Assembly (NCBI GenBank): GCA_030549495.1
Contig: JAUIRK010000832.1
Coordinates: 62,001-126,000, forward strand
Direction of reading: 5' to 3'
Origin: Nectonema munidae
Lineage: Eukaryota; Nematomorpha; Nectonematoida; Nectonematidae
DNA: 64,000 bases
Positions within the stretch are counted from its first letter, which is position 1. Each line of letters opens with the position of its first letter. A program made the translations under genes and the position numbers. The notes under the pieces were generated by a model, which saw only the letters and a list, made by a program, of their open reading frames with translations, was not told the DNA's origin and ran no database searches. Positions 1-13,400 of this stretch are shown one piece after another.

Positions 1-461
1 TTGATGATTATTTTCCATGATTTCTGTAAATTTTGCGATGTGAATTTAATCTAGGAAGTTTATTTTCGCTTTTTATTCTTTGGACTTGTAATTAATTTTC
101 TGATAGTAAAGTATATTGTAAGACCTAGAGGATTAAGGTAAAGGTACCGTGGGATGTTTTCATCGAGAAGGCACAATTGCGTCGCTTGTATCGAACTATG
201 AGAAAGTTAATTTAAGATTAATTGATAATCCTGGGGCTACGTTAAATGTCGCATTTGAGAGATGTAAATTTTGCATTTGAAAAGTAAACGTTTTTTCTTT
301 TATAAATGTGGTTTGTTTGTGTCGACATAAGAAATCGTAAATTTCTGAAATGGTGTAGCAATGTTTTTTTGTTCCAACTATTAAAATGGTGTTAGTCAAA
401 ACCAGAGTAGAAGTATTATTTTTTTTAGTTATTTTAATAAGTTTTAAATACCTTATTTTAG
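1..461. other. presumed WDR48 intron/5' region, little recognised
   Basis: No coding match was found. The only feature seen is the dispersed repeat at 131-208. The N-terminal WDR48 exon could lie here or upstream of the window. Confidence 0.4.
131..208. repeat. dispersed ~78-bp repeat, copy 1
   Basis: Nearly the same sequence recurs at 26431-26508 in the same orientation, sharing blocks such as TTTTCATCGAGAAGGCACA and CGCTTGTATCGAACTATGAG. It is more GC-rich than its surroundings. On the minus strand the ATAGTTCGATAC block resembles a pol III B box, so it may be a SINE fragment. Confidence 0.6.
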
Positions 462-602
462 CTTTCTTTTATGATAAAAAATGAATATGAAAAGTGCAAT
501 AAACTTGGAATTAATTGTGTTCAGTGTGATTGGGCTAACAATATTTTGTTTTCTGGTGGTAGGGATTCATTCATTAGAAAATGGGATATAAAAGATTCTA
601 AG
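462..602 (+). CDS. WDR48: WDR48 exon a (start of WD repeat 1)
   Basis: Acceptor TTTTAG at 456-461 and donor GTAAAC at 603. Reads 47 codons in phase 0, beginning [12 protein letters not shown], which aligns with the N-terminal VSYVIRDEVEKY region of vertebrate WDR48, then [14 protein letters not shown], the end of WD repeat 1. The internal ATG at 471 is not needed as a start, because homology begins before it. Confidence 0.88.
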
Positions 603-3600
603 GTAAACTTTTCTTAAGTGAGGTATGTTATCAATTTTCATTTTACCTATCTTAAATTTATAATTTTATCAAATGAAAAGGCTCATTCTAAATACAATAG
701 CTTATCCTAACAATATTTTGTTTTTTAGAATTCTTTTATTGGATCTATGGAGCATCATATTGATTGGGTAAATGATATTATTCTTTGCTGCAATTCTAAA
801 TATCGTAATTTGATTTTAAAATCGCTTAACCTTCATGAGCTTTTATAAATATTTTTAAGTTATATCTTCTTCAAATGACACAACAGTAAAAGTTTGGAAT
901 GCACAAAAGTGTATTTGTATGTCAACTCTTAGAACACACAAGGTTAGTTTTTTATTTTAATTTTATTATTATAACCACAAGTAATAGATATAGACCTAGC
1001 GTATTATGTATTATAAAAAATTCGAATAACATTATATCCTATCGTTTTTATGATTCAAGCGATTTTTTTATTTTTATGTTAATTTCAGATCTGGATTAAG
1101 GGTTTTCTCTCCCTAAGGCGCATTAAATAGCCTGGAAATACATATGTTTTGTTTTACCAATAAAAGGAAGAAAGTTAAATTCAGGAAAAAATTGTATACA
1201 AAAAATTCAGAACATATTTTTTTGATTTTATTATATAATTAATATATGATTACATCATCATCATCATCCATTCGCTCTAATGAGCAGGTCTTTGTCCTGA
1301 CGAGCTAAGGTCGACCTTGAATTTGCAGCGACGTATCTTCCTTTCATTTCAGCATCTTCAATCTCCAGGTTCCGAGTTTTGCCACACATCATTCGTAGCA
1401 TCCTCATTTCAGCAGACTGCATGCGTCTCACTTTAACCTTTTTCATTGGCCAACACTCTGTTCCATAACACATAACACTCCTTACACACGATTTGTATAG
1501 TGTTCCTTTTAACTTCAATGACAAAACTCTGCCGCACAGTACGCCAGCAATATCATTAAACTTTTTCCAACCAGCTCTAATTCTTGATATCACCGTTTTT
1601 TCAATTTCTCCATCTCTTGTTAGAACATCACCCAAATAACAAAACTCCTTTATTACTTCGAGTTCATCTTCACCTAGTTTAACGAAGCCTTGATCTTCCA
1701 CAATTTCATCATTTATCTTACAACTGCGACATATGAAATTTTTCGCTCTGCTCAATGGAACAGATGAGCCTGAACATCTCTTATGAACAACCTCTGAAAA
1801 ATAGCATTCCTAACTACTCTGCTTCCACACACACTACACGGATCGATAGCACTTACTGAGTCAAAACATTTTCTTGGTACGACTTTCATTGCTTTCGTTT
1901 TTGCAATATTCACCTTCAAACCTTTGCTGTCTAAGGCTTCTTTCCAACAACTGTACTTGTTTTCAACGTCTTCCCAACTGCTACCAATCAATATCAAATC
2001 ATTAGCGTAAAGAATTTCTCTCATGTTCTTGGATATGTTTTCTCCCAGTGCATCCATGAGAATCGTGAAAAGAAGTGGATTGAGCACGGAACCCTGGTGC
2101 ACTCCAACTTTAACTTCGAACCACCCAGATTTTTCTCCTTCGATTTGTACTGCAGTTTCAGTCTGTCTATACATTTCCATCGCAGCTTTAATTTCACATT
2201 CCATTACGCCTTTCCTACTAATGCTTTCCTACTAATGCCCACCAAATTACCTCTCTAGGAATACGAGCAAAGGCTTTCTCAAGATCTAAGAACAGTATGA
2301 ACGACTCCTTCTCCACGTTTATATGCTTTTCCATCAGTTGATGAACGCCAAAAATATCATCAATCGTACGTTTGTCGGGCATGAACCCCATTTGAGTCTC
2401 GCTGATGTTGACTCTGCTTCTTATTCTTTTCTCAAAAACTCGCTCTATCACTTTCATCGAGTGTTCGATCAATTTGATGCTTTTGTAATTATGGCCTTTG
2501 CTCTTGTATATTGGCATCAAAAAGCTTTTTCTCCAATTTTCTGGCATCATTTTTCCTTGTGGCATGTCATTACCTACTCTGGCCAGTTCATTTTCTAATT
2601 TGCACAGTTGTAGAGCTTCTATCGGTACACCACTCGGGCCAGGTGTCTTATTCTTCTTCATTTTCAACAAAGCTTGTTCAACTTCATCGAAAGTAATTTT
2701 ATATACGGGTCCTTCATTTGGTTCTTTTTGTTCTATACATGTTCTTTATTCAACAGATCTTCACAATAATCTTTCCATAGATCCAACCTATCCAGCAAGC
2801 GTAACTTCAATTCACCACTAATTTTTCATGCAGGGATTTCCTATAACATCTCTTTTGTCTATAGCGCTTGTTCTGACCACGTGAAACACATGTCTCATCC
2901 TATTTTTCATTTTCATCTCTTCAATCTGTTTAGCTTCGTCACTGGCTTCATCGTGCATCGCTTTTGCAATTAACTTCTTTGCTTTGTTCCTATGGAACAC
3001 ATATAACTTTCTGGCTTCTTCAGTTTTCTCTCTTCTCCATAAAAGATATTTTTCCTTCTTTTCTTTCACAGCGTTTTGAACATTCTCTCGATTCCACCAC
3101 GACGTTGCTTTCCTTACACATTTTTTTGATTTTCCACAAACTTCTTTCATTATTTTTGATACTTCGCCTATGATTTGATCCCATTCAGCACTTTTGTCAA
3201 CGCAACATTTGGCCCTTTCAATCATCGCTTCTTGTAGTTTAGCATCTTTCAACTTCCATGTCTTGATCACACTTCTTTTCATTTTTTGATTGCTTCCTAG
3301 ATTTTTCGTTATAACATCGATTATCAAAAGGCGGTGTTGTAACAGGATGATTTCACAACCGGACAAACAAGCAGCAACTTGATAAGCATATCAACTTGGG
3401 GAAAAAGTATGCAAACTTCTTTGTTCATGTTTCGGTAACTTTCTTTTGTCTCTTGAAGGCTATCTGCGTGTGTTTTTTGCTTAAACATTGCCAGCTCTAC
3501 TTCTAATGTTTTTATATGTATTTCCGGATACTGCTTCAAGACTTCATAGTCCGAAATTTTTCCTGAAATTATAGTGCTTTCTAGAATATTGTATTTATTG

Positions 3601-4373
3601 AGGTCCGGCTTGCTCAAATTATACATTTTTTCATTTTCAAAACTATTGAGTCAAGGAAATGAAAGTATTGTTCTTTGAACTTCACTCGATAATTTAATGC
3701 TAGCTTTCTTTTTCCGCGGAACATTCAACGGTTTTAACTGAAATTTGTTTATTTCTTCGACTTACTTTTTATATATAGAGCGAAAATTATCATCAGATCT
3801 CCATGAGGAAATTTGATCGATTGTAATTTCAACTAAGGGTACCTGTTGCAAATACAATTTTATACATTATATTGTTATAAAAAAATTGGCATAATGAAAT
3901 ATCTAACTTGAGACAACAGCATGACCAGATTGCGTTGACCGATTAAGTTTTTCTAAAAGTGTCTTGACCATTTCTAAAGCAAGTAAGGTTTTTCCTTTTG
4001 AAAAAGTTAATAAAGACCGTTCGCTTTTATCTTATCCCCGAAAAATTCGTCCATTTTTTATGAGAATCAATCAAACCTGTCAAAAAATTTATTTACATAT
4101 GCCAGCTTATTTTTGTTTTTTGAGTTTTGTCAAGTCAATCAAAGTATTGATTCTTTCAATCGGGTTCAAAGCTTTGTATGTAACGGAGACTTTGTTGTAT
4201 TCAGAACCTTGATGAGCGTCAAATTTTGTTGTGTCCTTTTTCCAGTTATTGAAACCTTCTACAATAAAAGCTAACTCTTTGTTTTTCACGGTTTTTAAGG
4301 CTCCTTTTTCCGCCATAGAGCAGTGAAAAGAAAGGATTTTTTGACTTTCTGGATCATTGTGAGCCACGGATCA

Positions 4374-4410
<37 letters not shown>

Positions 4411-7400
4411 AATTTTCTATAAGTAAGAGTTGCTGCTTGTTTATAAAACATGTATGATGATGCATTTTTCCTATCGAACATATTTTACAGACGATGCGTG
4501 AGAGCTATATAATAATAATAATCCATTATTTCAATATGCACAATGTTAGTAAGCAATGTTTATCACAGTGTCTCCTCTTTGAGCAAAGACATGTTGATGA
4601 TCCACTAGATTTTCTCATCTTCTGTCATAGTGATTCTATTTCTCTTTTTCTCTTCCGCTTTCTCTGCTAAAACTCAATCATCACTCAAGCTCTCTTCTTT
4701 CATTCAAGCCCTCTTCTCTTGTTAAGCTCTCCTATCTCATTCAGTTCTCTTCTCTCCAGTGACGTAGCTAGGCTGGGGCATAAGGGGCCGTGCCCACACT
4801 TCTATATACCTCGTGGTGCCCCCATGCATCTTATACGATATCAGTTTTTGAAAATTTCTCCAATGAAAGGATCAAGAAAGTATACAAAATGTTGCGCAAG
4901 TTTTTTGTTTTTAATGTGCCCCTTCTATCAACTTTTTTTTGGCTACACCACTGCTTCTGTCTAATTTGCAATTAGAGTTAAATTAAAATAGTTTTCAATC
5001 GTTACAATTTTATATCAATGAATATTGTTAGACTCGCGCTAAGAATTTTTTTTAAACAAAAATCACTTAATCTTTATCACTACGTTTGCTACATTTTGTA
5101 ACATTTGAAAACTTTAATTTTTTGAATAGATATTTGGGAATGAATATTTTGATTATCTATCCAGTTTAAAAGCAAGAATACTCTATTTGCTTAATATTTG
5201 AGCAGAGATATTTTTTATAATGTTCGATTGTTAAATTTTATAAGTAGCACTGTACATAATTAATTAAATCATTTTTTTACCAAAATTTGTTGATTATAAT
5301 AAAAATATAATATCGTAACAAAATATTTCAGTTGTTAAAAATATACTTGATCTATTTATGACAGCTGTCAGAATTTTATTTGTAGACAGAAATATTCAAA
5401 AAACGCAAATGATTTCCTTTTCTCGTATACTTTGATTTATGTTAGTTTGGTTCTCGGACATTTCGCCCTATTATTTTCATAAGACAGTTCGTCCCATGGA
5501 CAATTCGCCCCATTATTTTCATAAGACAGTTCATCCCATGGACAATTCGCCCCATTATTTTCATGAGACAGTTCGTCCCATGGACAATTCGCCCCATTAT
5601 TTTCATAAAACATTTTGTTTCATTGACAATTCGCCCCGTTATTTTCATAAGACATTTTGTCTCATGGACAATTCTAAAAAATTAAGAGATAAATTGATTA
5701 ATTTGAAATAATTTAGTAGAGATAAAATAAACAAGAATATAAAAATTTTTAATAATTTTACACATATAATAAGCAAAGATGGATGAAACTAATAGCCTAT
5801 GAGACAATTTGTCAGCGGGCAAATTGTCTATGGGGCGAAATGTCTGTTGACCGTTAGTTTAAATAATTTTCTAATTATAAGGGCTAGCTACTTAAAGGTT
5901 GGCTTTTGCTGCTTATAAAAATTTGAAAATATCAAATAAACTCTCATTCTTTATGCCCCTCCTATTATTTTGAAATTATTCTGAGAACAGACGGTTCCAT
6001 TTTAAAATAGTGAAAATTGCTTTATTAGTTTATTTTGTTTCCTTTCTCTCTTATGTTAATTATGTAGCAAATTTTTCAATTTTGAGTAAAAGGTTAGGTG
6101 CAGCGTATGTATTTTCATTGACCAGGCACTGATGTACCGCTTATGTTAAACTATGAAGAAATTCGTATCGATGAGGAATCGAATCCAGAGGCTTCCGTGC
6201 TATGTCCATCATCTCAACCAAGCTGTCATGCCACCCATAGAGTATGCTGTAGGGGATACGTCTTAGTTTTCAAAAAACTTAAGTTATGCTCTAAATTTTT
6301 TTAGTTTTTGTTGAAGCTCTATAACTTTTTCTGATAGACTTTTTTTCCTTAAAAGTTATTAAAGGCAAATCATTGCAAAATGTTAACAGTTATTTTATTT
6401 TTTGTAGATTTTTATAGCTTGTATCAATTTAGCTTTTAAACTATTTTTGAATAATGCTGAGTAAAATGAAATAATGCGATCTTAATTTTTTATTTTATTT
6501 TTCTTTGCGCAATTATAACTTCGTTTTATACCCTTGCCTCTGAATCAATTACATTTTTTCATATAAACATCGCAGGGTGTCTAGTAGACTCTTTGCCTTT
6601 AGACTACATTCACTCATATAAAACTATCCACCCTTCAGTTATTTGTTTTCTCTATGAATCAAATATCCTTTCATCAATTCCTGTAATGAGCCTAACATTT
6701 TTGGATTTTTTTAAACTAGTGTATATCCGATGGTTGTAGCTAAAAATGCCCCCAGAAAAAATGCCCCCGGGAAAAATGTCTACAGAAAAAATGCCCCCTA
6801 ATTTTTGATTTTCAGGATTTTTTTAATTATATAAATATTTTTATTTGGTACCGTTTTGAAAGGCTAAATTTCTAAAATTTCTTAATCTATAGGGTTTTTT
6901 CTTTATAAAGTTCTTGAAAACAATAGCAAAGGTATAGATTTGTGGGAATGTGTTCTTAAAATCAGTTAAAATACAAATTATGTTTAGAAAGTGTTCTGAT
7001 ACACACAAAGTCCAAAAATATTTGCTGTTTTATAAAAAAAAAATTTATATTTAAAAAATTGTCCTATGCTGAGTTTTTTAGTTTACTTTAAGTAAATTTT
7101 AAATGTTTTAGATGAAAAGTTAACCTTCTTTTTTTACAAAAAATCTTTATTTGACATATCTATTAAAAAAAATTTTTTTAAATTTTAATTAATAATTTTT
7201 TGAAATTTTAAATTGGGGCATTTTTACAAGGGGCATTTTTTCCTAATTTTAAATTGGGGCCTTTTTTCCTACTTTTTAATAGGGGGCATTTTTTCTGCGC
7301 ATCATATTCGATATGCAAATTTAATTAAAATATTTTCGCTGGTAGTATAGTATTTAAATTCACCACTTTTGTAAAAAAAAATATAAAGTAGTCTTATAAA

Positions 7401-10400
7401 TTTAGGTATGCGCTGAATACACTCTATTTTAAAGGATTGCTTGAATATTTGGTCTCCCGTGGTATTTCCAGACCACTAATTTTGAAAATTGTAAGAAAAA
7501 AATTTCGCCCCCAATAATTTTGAGGATATGCGCCCCTGCCACGGATATACTTTGAACCACTTTTCCTGAAAAAAAAACTTTTTGAGAAGAGGTGACTGGA
7601 TGGAATAATTGAGGTATTTGGGCCTGGAAAAGTTGCACAAGAATGAGTTTTGGTGGAAGAACTTTTCCCCATGGACACATTATTACTGGTATTTTGATCT
7701 AAATTTTCTTTTTCAATTAGAACTTCTTGTTTTTCATTATTTCTTTTCGCAACTTTAAAAAAAGATGTTATTGATGTTCCTTTGAACTTTTTATTTTGAG
7801 ACATTTGTCATTTATCTCTCAAATACATTTAATATCATACAAAAATCAATAACATCAAAAATCATAATTCATATAAAAGACAAGAAATAAAATTTATCAA
7901 AATAATATAGACTTTAAAATTAGTATAAAATATTTCATACTTATAATATAAAATTCAAATAAAACGTTAAAAAAAAATACACAATCAAAATAGTTCATTT
8001 AGTTTAAGTGTATTCAAACTGATAATATTATTAAGTAATAGAAGTAAATAGAATTAGATCACAATGATAAAATCGATGACATTAAAAATTTCAAAAAAAA
8101 TGAACATTTTACAATCTTGCTGATTTTGATAAGAAACAATATATACAAAATGTTGAGTTCACTACAGGACACAAGAAAATGATATTATTTAAAACCAGAA
8201 ACATAAACAAAATATTTTGAAAATACACATAAAAATTTTTTATTATATAAATGAGAAAGGGCTTTGTTGAAACTTTGAGAATGAGAAAAAACTATTTATT
8301 ACACTTCAAACCCATGGGGAGGAAGGGGGATAATTTGCATACTTTTCGAAACTGGGGGGGATGTATCCCCCTGCTTCCTACGCCTATGTCTGGTACACCC
8401 CTCTATATTACTATTTTTCATCTTTCATCATTGATAATATCGTTAACAAATACATCATCCATGACCAAGTGGAACCAAATGTCAGAATCTTAATTTATGA
8501 ATTTTGAAATTATATTTGCATAGGATTATGTAAAGTGTTTAGCTTATGCTTCAGATAAGGAAATTGTGGCATCAGCTGGTTTTGATCAGTCAATCTTTCT
8601 TTGGGATATCAAGACGTTGGCTTCACTTACTCCTACCAACAATCTTATTTCAAGTTTTTTAAATCTAGTTTAATTTTTTTTGTTTTTCTGAAAGTTTTCA
8701 TTTAAGCGAATTCTCTTGACGGCTGTAAAAGTTCCATCTACTCCATCAGCATGAATGATTCCGCCTCCTTGCTCTGTGCTGGCTGTTTTGATGGACAGTT
8801 GATATTGTGGGATCCTAGAACTTGTATTAAAATAAAAAAATTTCTAGCACACTCCGACACCATCAAAAGCATAGTTATCAATTCAAATGGATCCGAGGTA
8901 CTGACTTTCTTTCCTTCTATCAATCGCTTTAATAGCTTTTGAATCAAAAGTGCATATCAACTGGCTCAGATGGCGTTATCAAGCATTGGTCTTTAAGAGA
9001 ACAAAAATGCATCTCTTCTTATGAATGTCATGTGGGTGGTGTTTGGACGCTTCAAGTATATTTGTGCCTTCTTTAAATCCATGCTCAGTTGATTTTAAAT
9101 TGATCTTATTCAGACTAATTCCTCTTTTTCAAATTTGTACTCTTCTGGAAAAGATGGGAAAGTATTTTTGAGTGATTTAAAGCATTCCGAATCAACTCCA
9201 CTCTGCCTTTTAGCGGAAGAAGCACCCGTTTTGAAAGTAATAATTATTGTTATCATTATAGCATAAATTTATTTAAAAATTGCATATTTACATTTAATTT
9301 AATTTGCAATATTTTTAAAGATTTTACACTTATCCCAGACTCTTAATTGAACCCTGAAGCGTTAATATGAACTTATATACTAAGTTTATTTACAGCCTCC
9401 CTACTGTATTCTATGATTTGGATTCGTCAACTTTTAAGTAGTTTTCCACGTCCCTAAGCAAGTTTGAAATAATAATCCATTCTGGAATTTGGAAAGTTGT
9501 ATTTATTTTTTGGTCTTTAACATCATGTCTTGTCGATATCTGCTAAACTAAATTATGTAATTGATCTTATATAAATGCAGGGATATTTTTCTAGATATTT
9601 TGCGCAAAAGGATCAAAAATATATTTTTTAAATATCCTAGCTCTTAAATATAAAAAAGATTCACTTTAATCCAAAAACTTTTGTATACAAAGCTACACTA
9701 TACCCAATTAACTACAGCGTTCATATAGAAATTTCATTGTATATACAGTCGAACCTCATTTCGTTGAAAATGCGAAAGTCTTAAAAAGTTTGAGCTATTC
9801 ACTGTATTCGGAATAGAAATCTATTCATTTTTACCTTGATTTATGTTTTTTTCTACTCCGTCGTGATATAAAAGTAGAAATATTTCATCGATAATATTCA
9901 AATTTCAAAGACAATTTACTGTCATTTGTGTTGGTTGTTGCGAGCTGGTTCACAGAATTAATGATGTCTAGATCTATGTCGGCTGCGCACATGATCAGAT
10001 TAGCTTCAGCATGTAGAAAATCGCTTAAGGAACCTGATGCGTGCCAACTCAGCAAGAAGATTGTTCTAACCTTAACCATAATGTAAATACTATATGTGTT
10101 TTAATTTATCGGAACATAACTGCACGTATAGCGTGTTTTAAGGCAGATAATAGTGAACTTGTTTAAAGTAGTAATAATAATTCAAACTTGTATACTATTA
10201 TGATAGATTTGATAAGATTGGTTTGAGCTAATAGGTTGCAATAAAAAATTATTTGATTCTTTTTTGTGATTCCGCTTTCATAAATATAAGTTGCATGCAA
10301 TTTTTATTATATTAATACAAATTTTCGAGCTCAAGCTCTTTTTCATCCATCAATCATTACTACTATCTAGCAATCTTAACAAAGTATGCTGATACACTTT

Positions 10401-13400
10401 TCACTCTCAATTCAGTTTTCAATTTCGTTCAATTTCTATTTTTACTTTAATTAAAATAATTGTTTATGGATACCCAGTATTCAATGAATAGTCTTTGGAA
10501 TTAGGGATGTGAGTATATATTTTAACAACATTTTTTGACTATGTAATCTATTCTAATGAGACACCATGTTCGAGTTAACGCTGTTTAATAAATTGATGTT
10601 ATTTTGACATTATTTTAGATTTTACTTAATCCTAAAGAAGACAGATTATGGGTCTGTTCTGTTCTTTCAACCATTAAAGAATACGTATATATTTCTATTA
10701 TAAAGTTTTAATTGTTGTAAAAATATTATACTTTTTTAAAATCCTTTTTTCAAAGTTTTTTTTATATATAGGCTTTGTCTTACAATGATTCTTATAATAA
10801 AGAAATTTCTCATTCAACCAAAATTCATTCCACAATAAAGGGTTTGTTTTTTTAACATTTCATTTTTCCAATTTTTTATTTTTTAACAAAGATCCCATTC
10901 ATCAATTACAAAATCTACAAAATAGCCTAAACATTTGAATGTGATTAATAACAAATTGGCACTTATCTTCTTTAGTGTTTTAATAAACCCTATTTTGAAC
11001 TTTTTCATGATTAATTTTCTTACTGCATTCCCTATAATTTAGTTTTAAAATATAATGTTATTCATCGTTTTTTCTATTAACTTCAAATCTACTCTTCTTG
11101 TCAACTATCTTCTTTAGCTAGATCGCTTCAATGTTTTGTTTCCTGCTCATTCTTTGAAAGTTTAGAGCTAAAATTCTAATCACGCTAAAACTAATGAAAA
11201 AAATTTTCAATGGATTTTAAATTTCAAATATATTTGATTTTCTATTTAAACAAAAAAAATTTCTTATTATCTTTTTAAAGTATAATAAAACTTATTTGCT
11301 CTAAAAATATTTTCCTCGTATTGTGAAATTTAAAAACTATTTTAGATTTAGGCAATAATTTAAACAATATTTAGAATAGTGATTTTTTAACTATAATTTC
11401 AATTCATACATTCATAATTTGTTATAACACTATGGTTACATAAAACATGCATGCATATGCAAATATATATATATAACAGGGGCGCACATCCTCAAAATTT
11501 TTGGGTGCGAAATTTTTTGTTGTTCAAAATTAATGGTCTGGAAATACCACGGGAGACCAAATATTCAAACAATCCTTTAAAATATACTGTATTCAGCGCA
11601 TACCTAAAGTCCTAAATTTATAAGACTACTTTATATTTTTTTTTACAAAATTGGTGAATTTAAATACTATACTTCCAGCGAAAATATTTTAATTAAATTT
11701 GTATATCAAATATACACTAGTTTTAAAAAATCCAAATTGTTGGGGGAGGGAGCCAATAAGCTTTCATTTAAAAATGAAGTAGTCTATCAGGCACATTACA
11801 GGAATTGATGAAACGATATTTGATTCATAGAGAAAACAGCTGAAAACAAATAATTGAAGGTTGGATAGTTTTATATGAGTGAATGTAGTCTGAAGGCAAA
11901 GAGTCTACTAGACACCCTACGATATTTATATGAAAAAATCTGATTGATTCAGGGGCAAAGGTATAAAATGACGTTATAATTGTGCAAACAAAAATAAAAC
12001 AATAAATCAAGATTGCATTATTTCATTTTTCTCAGCATCATTCAAAAATAGTTTAAAAGCTAAATTGTGTAAGCTTCAAAAAGTAAAATAACTAACATTA
12101 ATTAAATTAAAAAAAATTAACATTTTGCAATGATTTGCCTTTTATAATAACTTTTAAGGAAAAAAAGTCTATCAGAAAAAGTTATAGAACTTCAACAAAA
12201 ACTAAAAAAAATTAGAGCATAACATAAGTTTTTTGAAAACTAATTTGACCTATCCCCTACAGCATACTCTATGGGTGGCATGCCAGGTTGGTTGAGATGA
12301 TGAAATCAGCATGGAAGCCTCTGGATTCCATTCCTCATCGATACGAATTTGTTCATAGTTTGACATAAGCTCTACATCAGTGCCTTGTCAATGAAAATAC
12401 ACCCGCTGCACCTTACCTTTTACTCAATATTGAAAAATTTGCTACATAATTAACATAGAGATAGGAAACAAAATAAACTAATAAAGCAATTTTCACTATT
12501 TTAAAATGGAACCGTCTGTTCTCAGAATAATTTCAAAATAATATGAGGCATAAAGAATGAAAGTTTATTTGATATTTTCAAGTTTTTATAAGCAGGAAAA
12601 GCCAACGTTTAAGTAGCTAGCCCTTATAATTAAAAAATTATTTAAACTAACGGTCGACAGACATTTCGCCCCATAGACAATTTGCCCCCTGGACAAATTG
12701 TCTCATAGGCTATTTGTTTCATCCATCTTTGCTTATTATATGTGTAAAATTATTAAAAAATTTTATATTCTTGTTTATTTTATCTCTATTAAATTATTTC
12801 AAATTAATCATTTTATCTCTTAATTTTTTAGAATTGTCCATGAGACAAAATGTTTTATGAAAATAATGGGGCTAATTGTCTATGGGACGAACTGTTTTAT
12901 GAAAATAATGGGACGAAATGTCCGAGGACCAAACTTACATAAATCAAAGTATACGAGAAAAGAAAATCATTGCGTTTTTTGAATATTTCTGTCTACAAAT
13001 TAAATTCTGACAGCTGTCATAAATAGATCAATTACATTTTTAACAACTGAAACATTTTGTTTCGATATTATATTTTTATTATAATAATCAACAAATTTTC
13101 TTAAAAAAAGTGATTTGATTATGTGCAGTGTTATTATAAAATTTAACAATCGAACATTATAAAAAATATCTCTGCTCAAATATTAAGCAAATAGAGTATT
13201 CTTGCTTTTAAACTAAATAGCTAGTCAAAATATTCATTCCGAAATAGCTATAAAAAATTTCTTGACTTGAAAAATTTAAAGTTTTATAATGTAACAAACG
13301 TAGTGATAAAGATTAAATGACCTTTGTTGAAAAAAATTCTTAGCGCGAGTCTAACAATATTCATTGATATAAAATTGTAATGATTGAAAACTGTTTTAAT

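Larger units (their letters stand above)
4372..7538. mobile_element. hAT-like non-autonomous element, copy A
   Basis: Bounded by CAGGGG at 4372 and GGATATGCGCCCCTG ending at 7538, with an exact 8-bp target duplication CCACGGAT at 4364-4371 and 7539-7546. The duplication length and CAGGGGCG terminus fit the hAT superfamily. No transposase is seen inside. It contains a nested MITE (5449-5852), a tRNA-like SINE (6170-6243) and a further insertion (about 6729-7305). Its left terminus is abnormal: after CAGGGG come 30 cytosines (4378-4407) in place of the ~70-100 bp of terminal sequence seen in copies B and C. Inserted within the ZMYM1-type hAT relic. Copy B is the reverse complement of this element. 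Confidence 0.9.
3324..7804 (-). pseudogene. ZMYM1-type hAT transposase relic, split by an insertion
   Basis: Three pieces on the minus strand belong to one hAT transposase of the ZMYM1 / TTF-zinc-finger kind. The N-terminus (7804 to about 7547) starts [17 protein letters not shown] and runs through [16 protein letters not shown] to SGSKYIR. A TTF-like piece (4367-4107) has [20 protein letters not shown] then [15 protein letters not shown]. The C-terminal dimerisation piece (3626 to about 3366) has [20 protein letters not shown]. The gap between the first two pieces is exactly the inserted element 4372-7538. Between 4107 and 3626 most of the catalytic part is gone, and the C-terminus stops where the LINE begins. 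There is a frameshift at the insertion join. Confidence 0.8.

Noticed and set aside
5439..5711. Open reading frames on both strands over the 42-bp repeat (also at 58346-58650)
   Set aside because: They arise because the tandem unit is a multiple of three and free of stops in those frames; there is no start context or homology.
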